Below, one piece after another: positions 1 to 11,704 of a stretch of 64,000 nucleotides of DNA; the stretch's first letter is position 1; each line of letters begins with the position of its first letter. The stretch covers positions 620,001 to 684,000 of the forward strand of contig BEDY01000003.1 in NCBI GenBank assembly GCA_002335605.1. The letters run 5' to 3'. Under the pieces are notes generated by a model, which made no database searches, had not been told where the DNA came from, and saw only the letters and a list, made by a program, of their open reading frames with translations. The stretch is from Prillingera fragicola. Lineage: Eukaryota; Basidiomycota; Tremellomycetes; Trichosporonales; Trichosporonaceae. Both the position numbers and the translations under genes were made by a program.

Positions 1-264
1 TGATGCGTTCACGGGATTTGATGACGTTCCTGAGGGTAGCCTTGGGAGGATGCTTGCTCGGCCAGAGTAATGGATACTTACAACCTGCCCCGGTGATGGA
101 TTGGTAGCAGAATGCGAAGTGGATGACCTGTGCGACCTTATCACTGGCACAGCGTGGTCTCCGCCTAACGGACGAGCTGCTGCTGATGGAGTGGCAAAGT
201 GGTTGGGCAAAGGAGCCACGTTCGGTAGAAGGAGCAAGGTTGAGGGTGGATAGTTGGCGGACAT
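1..264 (-). CDS. Partial 5' end of an unidentified protein, running off the left edge
   Basis: The minus-strand frame is open from the edge of the window back to an ATG at 264-262. That ATG sits in a strong start context, CCACCGCC before ATG. The 88 visible codons read MSANYPPSTLLLLPN at the start and continue rich in Ser, Pro, Ala and His, as in a disordered N-terminus. A GTAAGT at about 79-74 on this strand (plus strand ACTTAC) could be an intron donor after roughly 60 codons, so the real coding part may end there. No domain is visible and no function is proposed. The gene is divergent from DRS1, with about 1.2 kb between the two starts. The start context and open frame are seen in the sequence; that it is a real gene is an inference. 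Confidence 0.4.
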   Translation of the reverse strand, partial: MSANYPPSTLLLLPNVAPLPNHFATPSAAARPLGGDHAVPVIRSHRSSTSHSATNPSPGQVVSIHYSGRASILPRLPSGTSSNPVNAS

Positions 265-1496
265 GGCGGTGGCGTATCATAAACGCAGCGGAACTAACCT
301 GCAAAGATGATGATCGACGTCGACGTTGCGGATCAAGATGTAGAAATGAGAAGAGGTGAACGTGATGATGCAAAGGTTGCCTAGTCGTTTACTGTCAGCA
401 GTGAATGAGCGTTCACCAAGGAGCTGCGCGCAGGGGGCGAGCGTCTGGGCACTGATGGGCTTCGGCATCGACGCGCTCAACACACACCGGTGATGTTTGG
501 ACCAGGTACCCCTGAAAGATATCCACAACTCGTGTCTGTGGGCACACAAGAACCGTCGGAGCTACCTTGCTTCTGACTGGTCCATTGTTCTCTCTCGTGT
601 TGTCGCCCAGGGATGCTGATGGCAAGCTCCATGGCAAGACGCCAAGGGGAGTCAGACGTTGAACCTATCACTCTCAAGGGTGTGCCACTGACGCGTGTTT
701 CAAAATCTGCACGCTTGAGGGGGCCGATCGCAGGGGGGTGGCTGCCTGCCTGCTGTCGCTGCATGCTAAATGTAGTTCGCTGCACGTCTCCTTGCGGCGC
801 CCACCTGATCCTCATTCCCTGGATGATGCTGTGTGATCTTGCAGCTCCTGCAGAAAGCTGAGATAGAGATGAACGAGCCGATGTGAACGGAGACGTGAGG
901 GGGCTGCTGGTCTGTGCGCATGAAGGGGGACATCGTGGCGAGGGAGACGCATACTCTGCCGGCCGTTGATGTCATTGCATGCAGGCGTTACCCCGTATGT
1001 ACGACTCGCGTGTCGGTGTACCATGAGAAAGCCAAGATTGCAGAAACTCTGGCCAGCCATGGCTGTTGAGTCTTTGGAACACGTCGCAGGTGTTTTGAAT
1101 GGTGACTCGTGCTCATCCAGCCTTCCGGGGTTGCATTGTGCGCCTCGTTTCAAGAGGGCTGAAACCGGGCAGGCCCCTATGCGTCTTCTCTAGTTGATGC
1201 GTCCTTGGCAGTTGACATGTAGGTCCTTGGAACTGAGCCCTGAGCGTAACAGTGCACGATGTATGTGTTCTAAAGGAGAAGAGATGGATGACAGTAGTGT
1301 AACAGTGGTGGAGTTCTTCGAGATGTACCCAGGCACTCAGGCACCAGATTGGGAGCGGACATTTCTCGAATCTCCGTGTCCACCACTGTCATCCAAGTCA
1401 CGTGCACAAGAATTTCCAGACTGCCGCAGCCCAGAGGTTGATGATTTCGACAACACCAGTGTGCACTCCAACACCCCCACATACATACTGCACGCC
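265..1496. other. Intergenic region upstream of DRS1
   Basis: About 1.2 kb between the divergent partial gene and DRS1. Only short ORFs without family motifs are present. The DRS1 reading frame stays open upstream to 1194, but that extension is rich in Cys and Trp and looks non-coding, so I treat it as 5' leader. No tRNA, repeat or other element was recognised. Confidence 0.5.
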
Positions 1497-3907
1497 ATGG
1501 CACTCGACGACTTTGTTGGCACGATCGACTCGGACGACGAGGGACCTATCGTCGACATTCCCAAGGCAGAGTCCAGCAAGCGCGCCTCGGCCGCTGCCAC
1601 CCCAGCCGCAGACGACTTTGACCCCGACTTTGCCTTCGACGTTGGAATCTCGGGACCGGGCCATCTCGACCTCTGGGGAGCAGACCAGGTCACTGGATCC
1701 AAGGATGATGCGCCTCTCACCGTCGACGACATTATTGCCAGGAGGACAGGCAAGCCCTTGAAGGCGTACCGCGAGCGCAAGAGGAGACGCGACGAGGGAG
1801 AGGACGAGGAAGAGGACGAGGGAAGTGAGGGAGAGGACGAGAGTGAGGGAGACGATGAGGATGAGGAAGATGAGGAGGCTTTTGGAGCCGGCGCTCCCAT
1901 GGAAGTCGACGACAGCGCAGAGGAGGCAAGCGATGCCGAGGATGAGGACGGCGAGGAGATGGATGAGGACGAGGAAGACGAGGATGAGGATGACGAAGAT
2001 GCTGGCGACTACTCCGACTCTGACGCCGAGTCAGAGAAGGAGACGGAGGCCGAGCGTGCACGCAAGGAGGCCTTTTTCGACGCGGACCCCACGGCTGAGA
2101 AATCAGAGCACCCCACGTCGTTCTCGGCCATGAACCTCTCGCGCCCTCTGCTCCGTGCCCTCACTTCGCTCGGATTCAACGCCCCTACCCCCATTCAGGC
2201 TCGCGCTGTCCCCCTCGCGCTGCTTGGTCGTGACATTCTTGGATCTGCGGTCACCGGTTCCGGTAAGACTGCCGCGTTCATGCTCCCCATTCTCGAGCGT
2301 CTCTCGTACCGTGACCGTGGACGCGGTGGACAGGCATGCCGTGTCCTCGTGCTGTGCCCTACTCGTGAGCTGGCTGTCCAGTGCGAGCAGGTTGGAAAGG
2401 CTCTTGCTGAGCGCGGTGGTCTCGACACTCGCTTTGCTCTTCTTGTTGGTGGTCTGTCGCTCAACGCGCAGGCCCACACCCTTCGCACCCTCCCCGATGT
2501 TCTTATTGCCACCCCCGGTCGTCTTATTGACCACCTTACCAACACCCCCTCGTTCACTCTCTCCGCCCTCGACATTCTTGTCATTGACGAGGCCGACCGA
2601 ATGCTCGAGGCTGGTTTCACCGACGAGCTCGAGGAGATTATCCGTCAGTGCCCCCGTGGTCGTCAGACCATGTTGTTCTCGGCCACTATGTCGGACAGTG
2701 TCGACGAGCTTGTCAAGCTCTCGCTCGACCGCCCCGTCCGTGTCTTTGTCGACAAGGAGCAGCACACCGCCGCAGGTCTCACCCAGGAGTTTGTTCGTAT
2801 CCGCTCCGATGACCTCCGTTCGCCTTCGCTCATCTCTCTCTGTCGCCGCGTTGTCCGCGAGAGGTGTATCATCTTCTTCCGCTCCAAGGCGCTTGCACAC
2901 CAGATGCGCGTCGCGTTTGGTCTTTGTGGCCTCAAGGCTGCCGAGTTGCATGGAAACCTCACCCAGGAGCAGCGTCTCGTCGCGCTCAACGACTTTAAGG
3001 CCGGCAAGGTCGACTACCTTCTCGCCACCGACCTCGCTTCGCGTGGTCTCGACATCAAGGGTGTCGAGACTGTTATCAACTATGACATGCCTGGACAGCT
3101 CGCCCAGTACACCCACCGTGTCGGTCGTACCGCCCGTGCGGGCCGCAAGGGTCGCTCAATCACCCTCGTCGGAGAGGCCGACCGCAAGATGCTCAAGGCA
3201 GTCATGAAGCAGTCCACCACCGACCAGGTCCGCCACCGCATCATCCCCCCGGAGGCTGTCGCCGACATGGCCGCCAAGCTCGAGGACCTCAAGGACGAGA
3301 TCACCGAGGTGCTCCACGAGGAGCGCGAGGAGAAGTTGATGCGCCAGGCCGACATGGAGCTTAAGAAGGGACAGAACATGGTCGAGCACGAGGCAGAGAT
3401 CTTTGCTCGCCCTGCTCGTACTTGGTTCCAGAGTGAAAAGGAGAAGCAGTCTTCCAAGGGTGAGTCATACGAGACAGCAGGAGCTGACTTACAGACGCCG
3501 GCAAGCTTGCCCACACTGGCGAGGCCGCCAAGCAGGAGCGCGAGGCCAAGCAGGTTAAGAAGGAGAAGCACGGCAAGTACGATGGACTTTCCCGCAAGGT
3601 CAAGCGCCGCAAGATGGCGATTGAAGAGGACGCCCGTGACGAGGCCGCCTCCAAATCGATGGCCGCCGCCATCCGCAACGCCAAAAAGGGCGGCCGCCCA
3701 GACAAGATTACCGCGCCGCTCAAGGGCTCGGCACCTAAAAAGTCGACAAAGACCAAGACCAAGAAGATTCGCCTGCCCAAGGGAGCGAGCGCCTTTGACG
3801 ACGCCCACGAGGGTATGCGCGCCAAGCCCGCCAAAGTGTCGCTCAACAAGAAGAGCAAGAACAAGGGCAAGGCCCCCGCAAAGGGCAAAAAGGCTGGCAA
3901 GCGGTAG
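1497..3907 (+). CDS. DRS1: DEAD-box ATP-dependent RNA helicase Drs1/DDX27 type
   Basis: Two exons, 1497-3459 and 3495-3907, separated by a 35-nt intron (GTGAGT...CTGACTTACAG), encode 791 aa. Joining them switches frame into the lysine-rich tail ending KKAGKR; reading through the intron gives an unrelated Arg-rich tail. The N-terminal ~200 residues carry long Asp/Glu runs. The helicase core follows: Q motif TPIQ near residue 230, Walker A AVTGSGKT near 250, PTREL, TPGRL, VIDEADRM near 364, FSAT near 394, ATDLASRGLD and HRVGRTARAG near 540. The acidic N-terminus plus basic tail and the MLEAGF sequence after DEAD fit the Drs1/DDX27 subfamily, which unwinds pre-rRNA during nucleolar 60S subunit assembly. 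The ATG at 1497 is chosen because the protein starts ALDDFVGTID, an acidic start usual for the family. Confidence 0.9.
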
Positions 3908-4745
3908 AACAGCGGCAGCAGTGCCCGGTGGGATTGTCTGTACTAGAGCTTCATTTGAGGGTGCATGGATTTCATTACATTCTAAGTAGCGCTCGACTCT
4001 GGTACGCGCTCACCAATGGGCTGACGAGGTCAAAAGATGAGATGACGGTCAGCTCGGTATCCATAACTGTCTGCTCATCTCCTCGACTCTTCGTCGTGCT
4101 CAGTAAGCTACACACAAGGACTGGCGGATATGCGCTCCCCGACCCAAGTAGCGCACCTGCCTATCGTCGGTTTGGCTCCGCCCTCGGACACGGACACACT
4201 GCTCAGTCTCCGTCAGTCGCGGACTCACTCCGTCACCGGCCGTGATGGCTGCGGAGCCAAGGCGCCTCCAATTCAATGTCAATTAGTGCCATGTATCGGC
4301 CCCAAATACCTTCCCTGCCTCAGCACACGTTGCGATAGGTCGGCAGATGACAATAAAGGGACACCGAGGATGCAGGAGATAGTTTCAGATTCGTCCTCTG
4401 CCTGGGGTGGCGCTGGGCTTCGTGTGAGGTAGGGTTGTGATGGAAGGTGGGTGCAGAGTGGCTTGTGGCGCAGGGCTGGCAGGGCGTTGGCCAGGGATGC
4501 TCGGAGGGAAAAGTTTATGTCAAAGTTGAGATGAGTAGCGGTTAGCGTGCTACGAACTCGTCACGAGGTGTGTGTGTGTGGTCGTTGTTGTTCTCATGAT
4601 AATGTACGAAGTAGAAGAAAGAATAGCCCTTGACCGGTTTCCTTTGCGATGACCCGGCCAACCCCAGAAGTACAGCAGTAGACACAAATACAAAGGCGCT
4701 CGCTACGACAAAAGCGACGCCATCCGTTCCTTTGCCCAAGCGAGC
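3908..4745. other. Intergenic region between convergent DRS1 and the Sec14-like gene
   Basis: About 840 bases lie between the two stop codons. A short (GT)n tract occurs near 4568-4580. I see no coding frame with domain signal, tRNA or large repeat. The size is generous for two 3' UTRs, so an unrecognised non-coding transcript is possible but not supported. Confidence 0.5.
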
Positions 4746-5946
4746 TCATTTGAACAGCCACTCGGCGCGGCCGACCTGGGGGTCGCCGAGCTGCCTCCAC
4801 TGCTCGAGCTGCTTTGCCCTGCGCGCCTTGCAGGTACGCAGCAGGAGGGGCCAGTATGTTTCGTGATCATACTCGAACTGCAGGGTCAGCGCCTCGTTCC
4901 AAGCCGCGTGCCAAGCCTGCGCCAGCCTGACCGAAGCCAAGTTGCGCCAGATCTCGCCCCCGGATAGACTCACGTCGAGCGCGCCGCCGCACTCTTTGAT
5001 CAGGTCCTCGGCCTCGAGCTCGCCGTCGTGAACAGCCTGAGATGCTTGCTTGAGCTTGAGGGTCTCTCGGACCTTGGAATCGACGAATGGCCACACGGTG
5101 GAGAGAAAGCCGCGAACGATGGGTGGCAAGTCCTGCAAAAAGGTCATGCGCGTGACTCCTGGGTAGTGCACGCCGATAATCCGATTAACCTCCTTTGTCA
5201 GGCCCATCATCGGCTTTGATGGCCCCATGCGCTTGCCTCGAAAGCTGAGAACAGTGACGACCTGGCCAACACCAGCGGGCATCATGTCGATTGCGCGTTC
5301 CAGCATGTAAATCTGGAAAAAGTCAGCGCCATTTCATTCGGCGTGGTCTCACGTTGTGCTCCATGCGTCGCTCCTTTTTGGTCAGAGGGTTGCGGTTGTA
5401 GAACCAGTAGATCATGGGGCACCCGTCGTGGTACCCAACCAAGTACCGCGTCTTGTGACGGATCTGATGGCATGGTCAGAAAATCTTGGTGCTTTGAGGA
5501 ATGCTGGAACTCACCTCCACTTCTGCCAATGCCGCATGCTGGTCGACATTGTCGAGCTCGAGCCGCCGCCGCCACCGGAGCGTGGCCTCTAGCTTGTGGA
5601 TCGCCTCGGAAGTGACACCATGCTCCTCTATTGGACGTTAGCCCAGACCAGAGGTTGCTGCCCATCATCAAGACCCACTTTCCAGGTAGCGCAACAGGTT
5701 GTCCTGCGACTGTGCGAGAGGTCAGCGTCCAGCCTGGGGCGCACAGACGCGGTAGCACGGCGTGCCCACGGGGTAGATACGCACCATCCACATCATCTCG
5801 CGCTCGGTCAATGAGACGCCATCGAGCATGTAGCCAGACCTAAAGTAGACGCGAAAGACGTCCAGCCCTGCCTTTTCAGCATCGCTCAGCGGCCTGGGCG
5901 GCGGGGCGGGTGGCGTTTGGAGTAGCTCCTGGTAGCTCTTTGACAT
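4746..5946 (-). CDS. Sec14-like CRAL-TRIO domain lipid-transfer protein
   Basis: Five exons (minus strand): 5946-5785, 5709-5679, 5627-5515, 5463-5353 and 5312-4746, encoding 327 aa. Introns of 75, 51, 51 and 40 nt have GTGNGT or GTGAG donors. The N-terminus has a Pro-rich stretch, then the CRAL-TRIO N region (LTEREMMWM joined to SQDNLLRYL, then LEATLRWRR). The lipid-binding lobe follows (TRYLVGYHDGCPMIYWFYNRN, VVTVLSFRG, HYPGVTRMTFLQDLP, FVDSKVRETLKL). Family members exchange phosphatidylinositol and related lipids between membranes. The order of blocks matches Sec14 homologues such as the fungal Csr1/Pdr-type proteins, but I cannot assign a specific paralogue. The C-terminal ~90 residues after the fold are Trp- and Arg-rich and unrecognised. 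The upstream in-frame Met at 6081 is less likely than the ATG at 5946, where MSKSYQELL begins. Confidence 0.82.
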
Positions 5947-6848
5947 CGTTGTCTTTGTCGTTGCGTATAAGACAAGAGAGATAGAGAGGGAGAAACCGAG
6001 ATCGTGTGCCGCAGCTGTCAGACGTACGTTATGGAGTGATTGCTTAAAGTATGCCGTCGGAGACGCGCTATTCGGCAACATGGTCTGGTATAAAACGGAA
6101 CACGAGATTGTCCAAAGCGTCTCTGCGGCCAGGGTTCTCGGCGATGTTGACCCTGCTACCCCGCTAACCGGCTTGCCCTGTCTCCCTGTCTCGCTCGGCC
6201 TGGCTGCCTGTGCATGCCGTACACCCCCATGCTAAAACTGTGGTGGGTTAGCATGTGGTCATCCCGGTTCCATCGGATCCTTCTTTTGGGACCTTCTTTG
6301 GACCAAGCCATTTTTGGTCCTGTGCGTGCGGCTGAGCGGCCTGTGCTGAATGTCCGTCGCTGGCTAAGGGTAGATAGAGCCTGGAAAGAAGGCAAGGAAC
6401 GTATGGCCATACAGTTGCAGAGCTACAGAGCTGCAGAGGCACCCTGTACATGGTTGGGTCGTAGAATATGCACGCTGCACTGCAGACTGGCCAGAATGAA
6501 GGCAGGCACGAACTTCGCGCAAGGGTTGACACAAAACAATCCTAAATCCGTCCTTTTCCGTGCACTTTTGGGTCAGGTGTGTGCAGTCCACCCCGTACCG
6601 AGCCCGACCAGCATTCTCGGTTGTAGAAGAACAAGGCAAAGGTGGCGCACAGCGTCGCACGTCGGGCTTCTTCTCCTCGTATGGCTGTCACATTCTCTGA
6701 CCCGGGACCCGGCCTTGAATGAACAATGAAGCTCGGCGACTGAGGTTGCCAAAGCACAGACTGCACACTCTCATAGACGCCTGAAATTGCAACTTCAGAA
6801 CGGACGGGGCGAGGGATGACGTCGGTCGCCTGAGTTCGTCGCGTGGAT

Positions 6849-6900
6849 GTCAAGCAGAGTTGTAACCTCACAATGTCAAGCAGACCTGTGGCCTCACAAT
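6849..6900. repeat. 26-bp tandem duplication, two copies
   Basis: Copies at 6849-6874 and 6875-6900 both start GTCAAGCAGA and end CCTCACAAT. They differ at four of the 26 positions in the middle. They lie back to back with no spacer. No function is evident. Confidence 0.8.
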
Positions 6901-7556
6901 CTCGACAGGCTTACGGCAGGTGATGAGTCGCCACCCGTCAACCCGAGATTATCGCAAAGTCTTGACGCTGGCGCGACTTCTGGGGTCGGAGGCAGGCTAA
7001 CGCGTCCTGAAAGACGCAAACTTTCCAGACTCTTGCATTCATACTCCTTAGCTGCTCCGGAGCGCCAGGAAACGCAGATCACTCAAGTCAATGGACATGG
7101 ACATTCAAGGCGAACTTCCGTCGGTAGCAACTCTATTATCCAGGCCTGGAGGTCAGGTGAGCACACTCCCTGATATGCGCCAGCGACGCCACGTCGTGGA
7201 GCTCGGCGTCTCGGCTTTCGAGGCGTCTGCCGCACCTCGCCAGGTTGTTCAAGTACTCGGAAACGAGGAGATGCAGACTGTGTACCAACGGAGAGAAGAG
7301 AAGCTGGCTCCTGCTTCGCCAAGGCATGGCGGCATAATTCTTAAGCGAGACTCGTGCGAACCCGAGTGCACAACAACCTTCCTCAAGGACCGAACGTTTC
7401 GTGCCGAAGCCAAGAGAGCCAAGCTGGTCGCACCTGTTACAGGAAGAAAATCGAGTGGTACGTCAATAGGCCGGGAAGGCATGGGACTGTTGGACCGGTT
7501 AATTGTGGCAATACACATTGTCAGGTGTAATCCAAGATTTTCAGAATGTAATGTGT

Positions 7557-7869
7557 TTCTCAATATGCACGACTCGAAAGTATGCGCTGGACTTGACGTT
7601 TGCCGCGTTCTCAAAACACCCTACATATATGTACGCAGGATTCTTGAGACGTAACGGCGTTCTCAGCGCACATTATGCGTGATTGGAAAGCGACTTTCTG
7701 GTCAAGCCATAGTTCTCAAAACACACTATCACTAATTGGCGCGCGGATGTCACAATGAAGCCTATTCTCGAAACACACTACGCACATATAAGCAAAATAT
7801 TTGAAGACGTAGTGGTGTTTTCAAAACATACTACGTTGAATGTATGCCGAATTCTTAGCTAGTGGCATT
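7557..7869. repeat. Degenerate ~52-bp tandem repeat, six copies
   Basis: A TTCTC or TTTTC start recurs at 7557, 7608, 7660, 7713, 7765 and 7818, with spacings of 51, 52, 53, 52 and 53 bases. Four units begin with close variants of TTCTCAAAACACACTAC. Units 2 and 5 also share their second halves, with GAGACGTAACGG or GAAGACGTAGTGG near the end. Units 1 and 3 are the most diverged. The array is more AT-rich than flanking DNA and contains no open frame worth calling. It looks like an old minisatellite; any regulatory or replication role is unknown. Confidence 0.75.
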
Positions 7870-8801
7870 TGACAGCTGGGACGAGGCGGCAGGAGCCGCT
7901 CCTCCGTAGACGGCCAGAACGAGTCGCATGAGATCAGAGCATATTAGTGGTATGAGGATCATAGCGATGCAGCGGTCATGTGTGCTACGGCAGCCAGTTC
8001 ACGGCTCTGCAGTGTCTGAGCGCTCTGAGAAGCCATCATGAGCGTGGCGGGTTCTGAAGTTTGACAGCAAGTAGGAGCAAGAATGGTCGTGCGACCAGGT
8101 ATGAGAGTAACGCGTGCAACCAAAACAGTGTCGGATTCGGCCGAAAATGACGTCCTATGCGGCTCTTCAGGGGGGGCCACGCTGATTGTTCACCGCGTGT
8201 GGGGCAAGACGGTGTGCAACAATTGCATTCATTACCCAGAGTCTGATGGTAAGAGCAGGGCATCGCAGCCCGACAGTGTTGATGCAAGCACAGGGAGTGG
8301 TGCTCCAGTCTCCATACATCCAGCCAGGCTGGTAGAGGCTTTGGCAGCAAGGGAGGAAAGCTTGCGCGGCTGCGATACGAAATGGCCGTCGGTCCCGCCA
8401 ATTAGCATTCATGCTGTCATCGCGCCGAGGTAGCCGAACCTGTATCGTTCCGCGTCGTCGCATCAGCAGTGACAGCAGCAGCGCAAGTGACCCTCGGCCC
8501 AGACCGCAGACCCGGGCCTCCCACCTGGAAATGTCTGTTTGGCAACATCCTCGTGCCACCCACTCTGCTGACCCCAGCGCCAACTTTGATATCCCGCTCC
8601 ACGACACATTCATCTCACCACATCACACATCTTGTGCAAGCATCACTACCTCCCACGAGTAACGCGACCTCCTTACCCACTCTTGCCGCCATCGCAAACA
8701 GTCCCGCCACCCACGCAAAAGCGCTGATAAGCTAAAGGACACCACTCGACCCTCTCAAACCCCTTGTCGTTTCTCCCCAAACAGCTTACTCATCTCAACC
8801 C

Positions 8802-11272
8802 ATGCCCTCCAAGAAGAACACTAATAGGGGCAGGCAACACCAGCCGCACCCTCAGCAGCGTGACTTTATCCCCAGCGGCAGCCGCATGGCTCCCGACCTC
8901 GTCAACGCATTCATCGAGCATGAAAACCGTGACCAACTCCAGGATGAACTTGACCACCTAAGCGCCAACGACGCCAGTTCGCGGCGCTCGCGCTCGCGCT
9001 CAAACTCGCCCTACACCCGCAGCCCCTCGCGACCTATTGGTGGCGGGTCGCCGTCCCGCGCCAAGCGGTCGCGATCACGCCGGTCGACCTCCAGGGCTTC
9101 GCATCGTGACGGCGACGCCGCAGAGAGCGATGTCGGTGAAGAAGCGCCTGCGGTGCGCACTGCATCAGCAGACGACTGGGACAATGTCCGTGACGGCAGC
9201 ATTGCTCGCCGTCCGGCCTGGCGCCGCCCGAGTCCCCGCTGGGTCCTGCCTTTTATCTTTGGCATGACTCTGACCGTCGGCATGACTGCACCTCTGCGCC
9301 AGGAGCTCTACCTCGACCTGGCATGTCTCGCCCACCCGCCCACTATGCCGAGCTCGGCCTACTCGGCGGTGGTCTCGGCAGCAGGGCCTGGGCGGATCAG
9401 TGCGCCGGAAGTCCAGCCGCTGCCCGAGCCAATCCCGGTGTCGCCGGTCTTGTCACCAGCCGACAAGTGGTTCCGGGACGCACTCCGCGACACTTATCGC
9501 TACACGCACCCCAAGCCCATTGATGCGGGCAACGGCACGACCCCGCTGCCTATCCCAGGCGATAAGGGTGAGAAGCACAAGGGCGGCAACAAGGAGGGCG
9601 GCGACGGGAACAACGCGCCGCACCCGTTCCCTGGTGTCGATCCGTCGATTTGCAAGGGCGACGATATTGTTATGGGCCAGACTGCCAAGCTGGGTATGCT
9701 GATTGTCATGACCACTGGTATCCTGTCGGTCATGACCACTGGCCACTGGGCAGGACTCAGTGACCGCATTGGTCGACGCAACATTCTGTCCATTGTCCAG
9801 CTCGGCCTGCTCATCAGCGAGGCTTGGTTCCTCTTCATTGTCTCGCACCCTTACCTCATCACCCACGGCTACCATGTCATGCTCGTCGGCCCCATCTTGG
9901 AGGGTCTCCTCGGTGGCCTGTCGACCATGCCCGCGACGATGCAGGCATACATTTCGGACGTGACCGCGGACGGTTCTCGTGCGACAGCCTTTTCACGCCT
10001 TCACGGCTGTCTCATGGCAGGATTTGCCCTTGGCCCTTTGATCGGCTCGCTTATTGTCAAGTTTAGTGGCAACATGTGAGTAAACCTACACCTGACCTTA
10101 TACTCACAAGCAGCCTTATGCCGTTTTACGTCACTTGCTGCTGCCACGCCCTCATCTGCATCGGCTTGCGCTTCCTTCTCCCCGAGTCGCTGTCGTCAGA
10201 GGCTCGTACCATGCTGTCCAAGCGCGCGATCGCAGCCAAGAAGGCCGCTCGTGAGCGTGACGACGCCGAGCGCCAGTGGGAGCACGACGGCGACGACAGC
10301 GACTATGACTCGGACGAGCAGCCTGTGCAGAGCTCCTTTTCTCGTATTTCTGGCACGCCCGCAAAGTCGCGCCGTGTCCGCCGTACAGTCGGCAGTACGC
10401 GTCGTCTGTTCCGCTCCATCTTCAGCTTTCTCTCTCCTCTGTCCGTGTTCATCCCGACTGAATGCCCTGACGGGTCCAAGGACTACAACCTGCTCTGCAT
10501 GGGACTCACGATGCTGTGCTTTTCGCTCATGATGGGCATTATCGGTCTCAAGTTTGTGTACGCCCAGCGTGTCTGGAAGTGGTCCACCGAGCAAATGGGC
10601 CCCTACATGAGCATGATGAGCATCATCCGCCTCGTGACGCTCCTCGGCGTCCTCCCGCTGGTCATGTACTATATCAAGCCATACTACACCGAGCCCGTCA
10701 TTGTCGAGGCCCAATCCGACGACCCAGCAGCAAGCTCCTTTTCCGCTATTGGCGCCACCGAACGCACCCCGCTCATCGCCGGGCGCGACCGCTCCGTCTC
10801 GCCCAACCCCAACAGCCCGCCAAAGCCCAAGCGCACAGCCCGGCTCGACTATCACCTCGTCCGCGTCTGTATCGGAATTGAGGCGGTCTGTATGCTCATC
10901 CTCGGATCCAACTATATCGAATCCCAGGCCCTCTTCCTCGTCGCTTCCGGCATGGTCTGCTTTGGCGCACCGGCCAGCCCGGCCGCCTCATCGCTTGCCC
11001 TGTCATTCATCCCGCACAAGCGCGAAGCAGGCAGGCTCTTTGGCGGCCAGGCCGTTCTCTTTGCCCTCGGCAGCACGGTCTTGTCGCCACTCCTGTTTGC
11101 AAACGCCTTTGCCATCACGGTCAAGATTTACCCGCCCACCATCTTCCTCCTCGGCACGGGCATCATGCTCCTCGCCCAGGTCGCCATGCACTTTGTCAGG
11201 CTGCCTAGGGCCGAGGACGTCGAGACTCGGGGGCGGAGTACGGGGATCAGGGGCGAGCGTGAGCGCGAGTGA
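8802..11272 (+). CDS. Major facilitator superfamily transporter with SR-rich N-terminus and long central loop
   Basis: Two exons, 8802-10075 and 10114-11272, with a 38-nt intron (GTGAGT...CTGACC...CAAGCAG), encode 810 aa. Residues ~60-110 are Ser/Arg-rich and polar (RSRSRSNSPYTRSPSRP). The first membrane segment is near residue 147 (WVLPFIFGMTLTVGM). The MFS motif A variant GLSDRIGRRN lies near residue 320 and is followed by several hydrophobic segments. A long cytoplasmic loop after TM6 has acidic and basic runs, and more membrane helices follow through residue ~790. The tetracycline-resistance-like MFS fold is the best match. The substrate cannot be read from sequence. The large extracellular insert between TM1 and TM2 (Gly/Lys/Asn-rich) and the ~145-residue cytosolic head make it longer than typical 450-600 aa MFS members. 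The start follows a pyrimidine-rich leader (CAACCC before ATG). Confidence 0.85.
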
Positions 11273-11704
11273 GCGTAGGTGCGTGTAGAGAGGTTGTAGA
11301 AGGAGGCACAGCGACTGTGGAGGAGACACGGCAAAGTTAATCTAGCATTTCATCAGAAAATATCTATATTAAGTCTACAAGGATGATATGCACACGACTC
11401 GAATTTCACCGGTTCCGACTCTGTCGATCGCAGATCTCACTAGTGGCTCGATAACGGTTAGACTGGCTGTTAATTCTGTTAGTTCTTGGCACCTAACGAT
11501 GATTAATGCAGGAAGGGTGTGCTGCAGTGCTCGGCAGCAACAGACAAAGGACCTCGCGAGGTATACATCGTTACACTAGATATCTCGATTTTTAACAGGA
11601 GGGGGTCTCGCTCACGTGGAGGAACTCCGGCTCCGTGAGACTATATATTCGGGTTTTGTATGCTAAAGGATGCAGCCCAAATGGGGCACAGACGCGTCGC
11701 GCCT
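11273..11704. other. Convergent 3' intergenic region
   Basis: About 430 bases between the MFS stop and the BXI1 stop. It includes an AT-rich patch near 11335-11385 and nothing else I can identify. Confidence 0.5.

Larger units (their letters stand above)
5947..8801. other. Gene-free 2.9 kb intergenic region between divergent genes
   Basis: This is one of the longest stretches without a recognisable gene. Open frames at 6214-6729 (+) and 7091-7654 (+) lack domains, splice continuity and the codon preference of neighbouring genes. It contains two repeat features listed separately: a 26-bp duplication at 6849-6900 and a degenerate ~52-bp tandem array at 7557-7869, which is also noticeably more AT-rich than its surroundings. 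The last ~120 bases before 8802 are pyrimidine-rich, as in the 5' leader of the MFS gene. Confidence 0.6.

Noticed and set aside
1194..1496. N-terminal extension of DRS1 upstream of 1497
   Set aside because: Cys/Trp-rich translation unlike the acidic family N-terminus; better treated as 5' leader.
2103..3116. Long minus-strand frame of 337 codons within DRS1
   Set aside because: It is the exact antisense of the helicase core. GC-rich third positions in the real gene keep the opposite strand open; no domain or splice signals support it.
6214..6729. 171-codon frame in the 6-8 kb gap
   Set aside because: Rich in Trp, Cys and Arg, with no domain, no Kozak-like start and no neighbouring exon to join.
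7091..7654. 187-codon frame overlapping the 52-bp repeat array
   Set aside because: Composition is random and its 3' part lies in the tandem repeat; no homology features.
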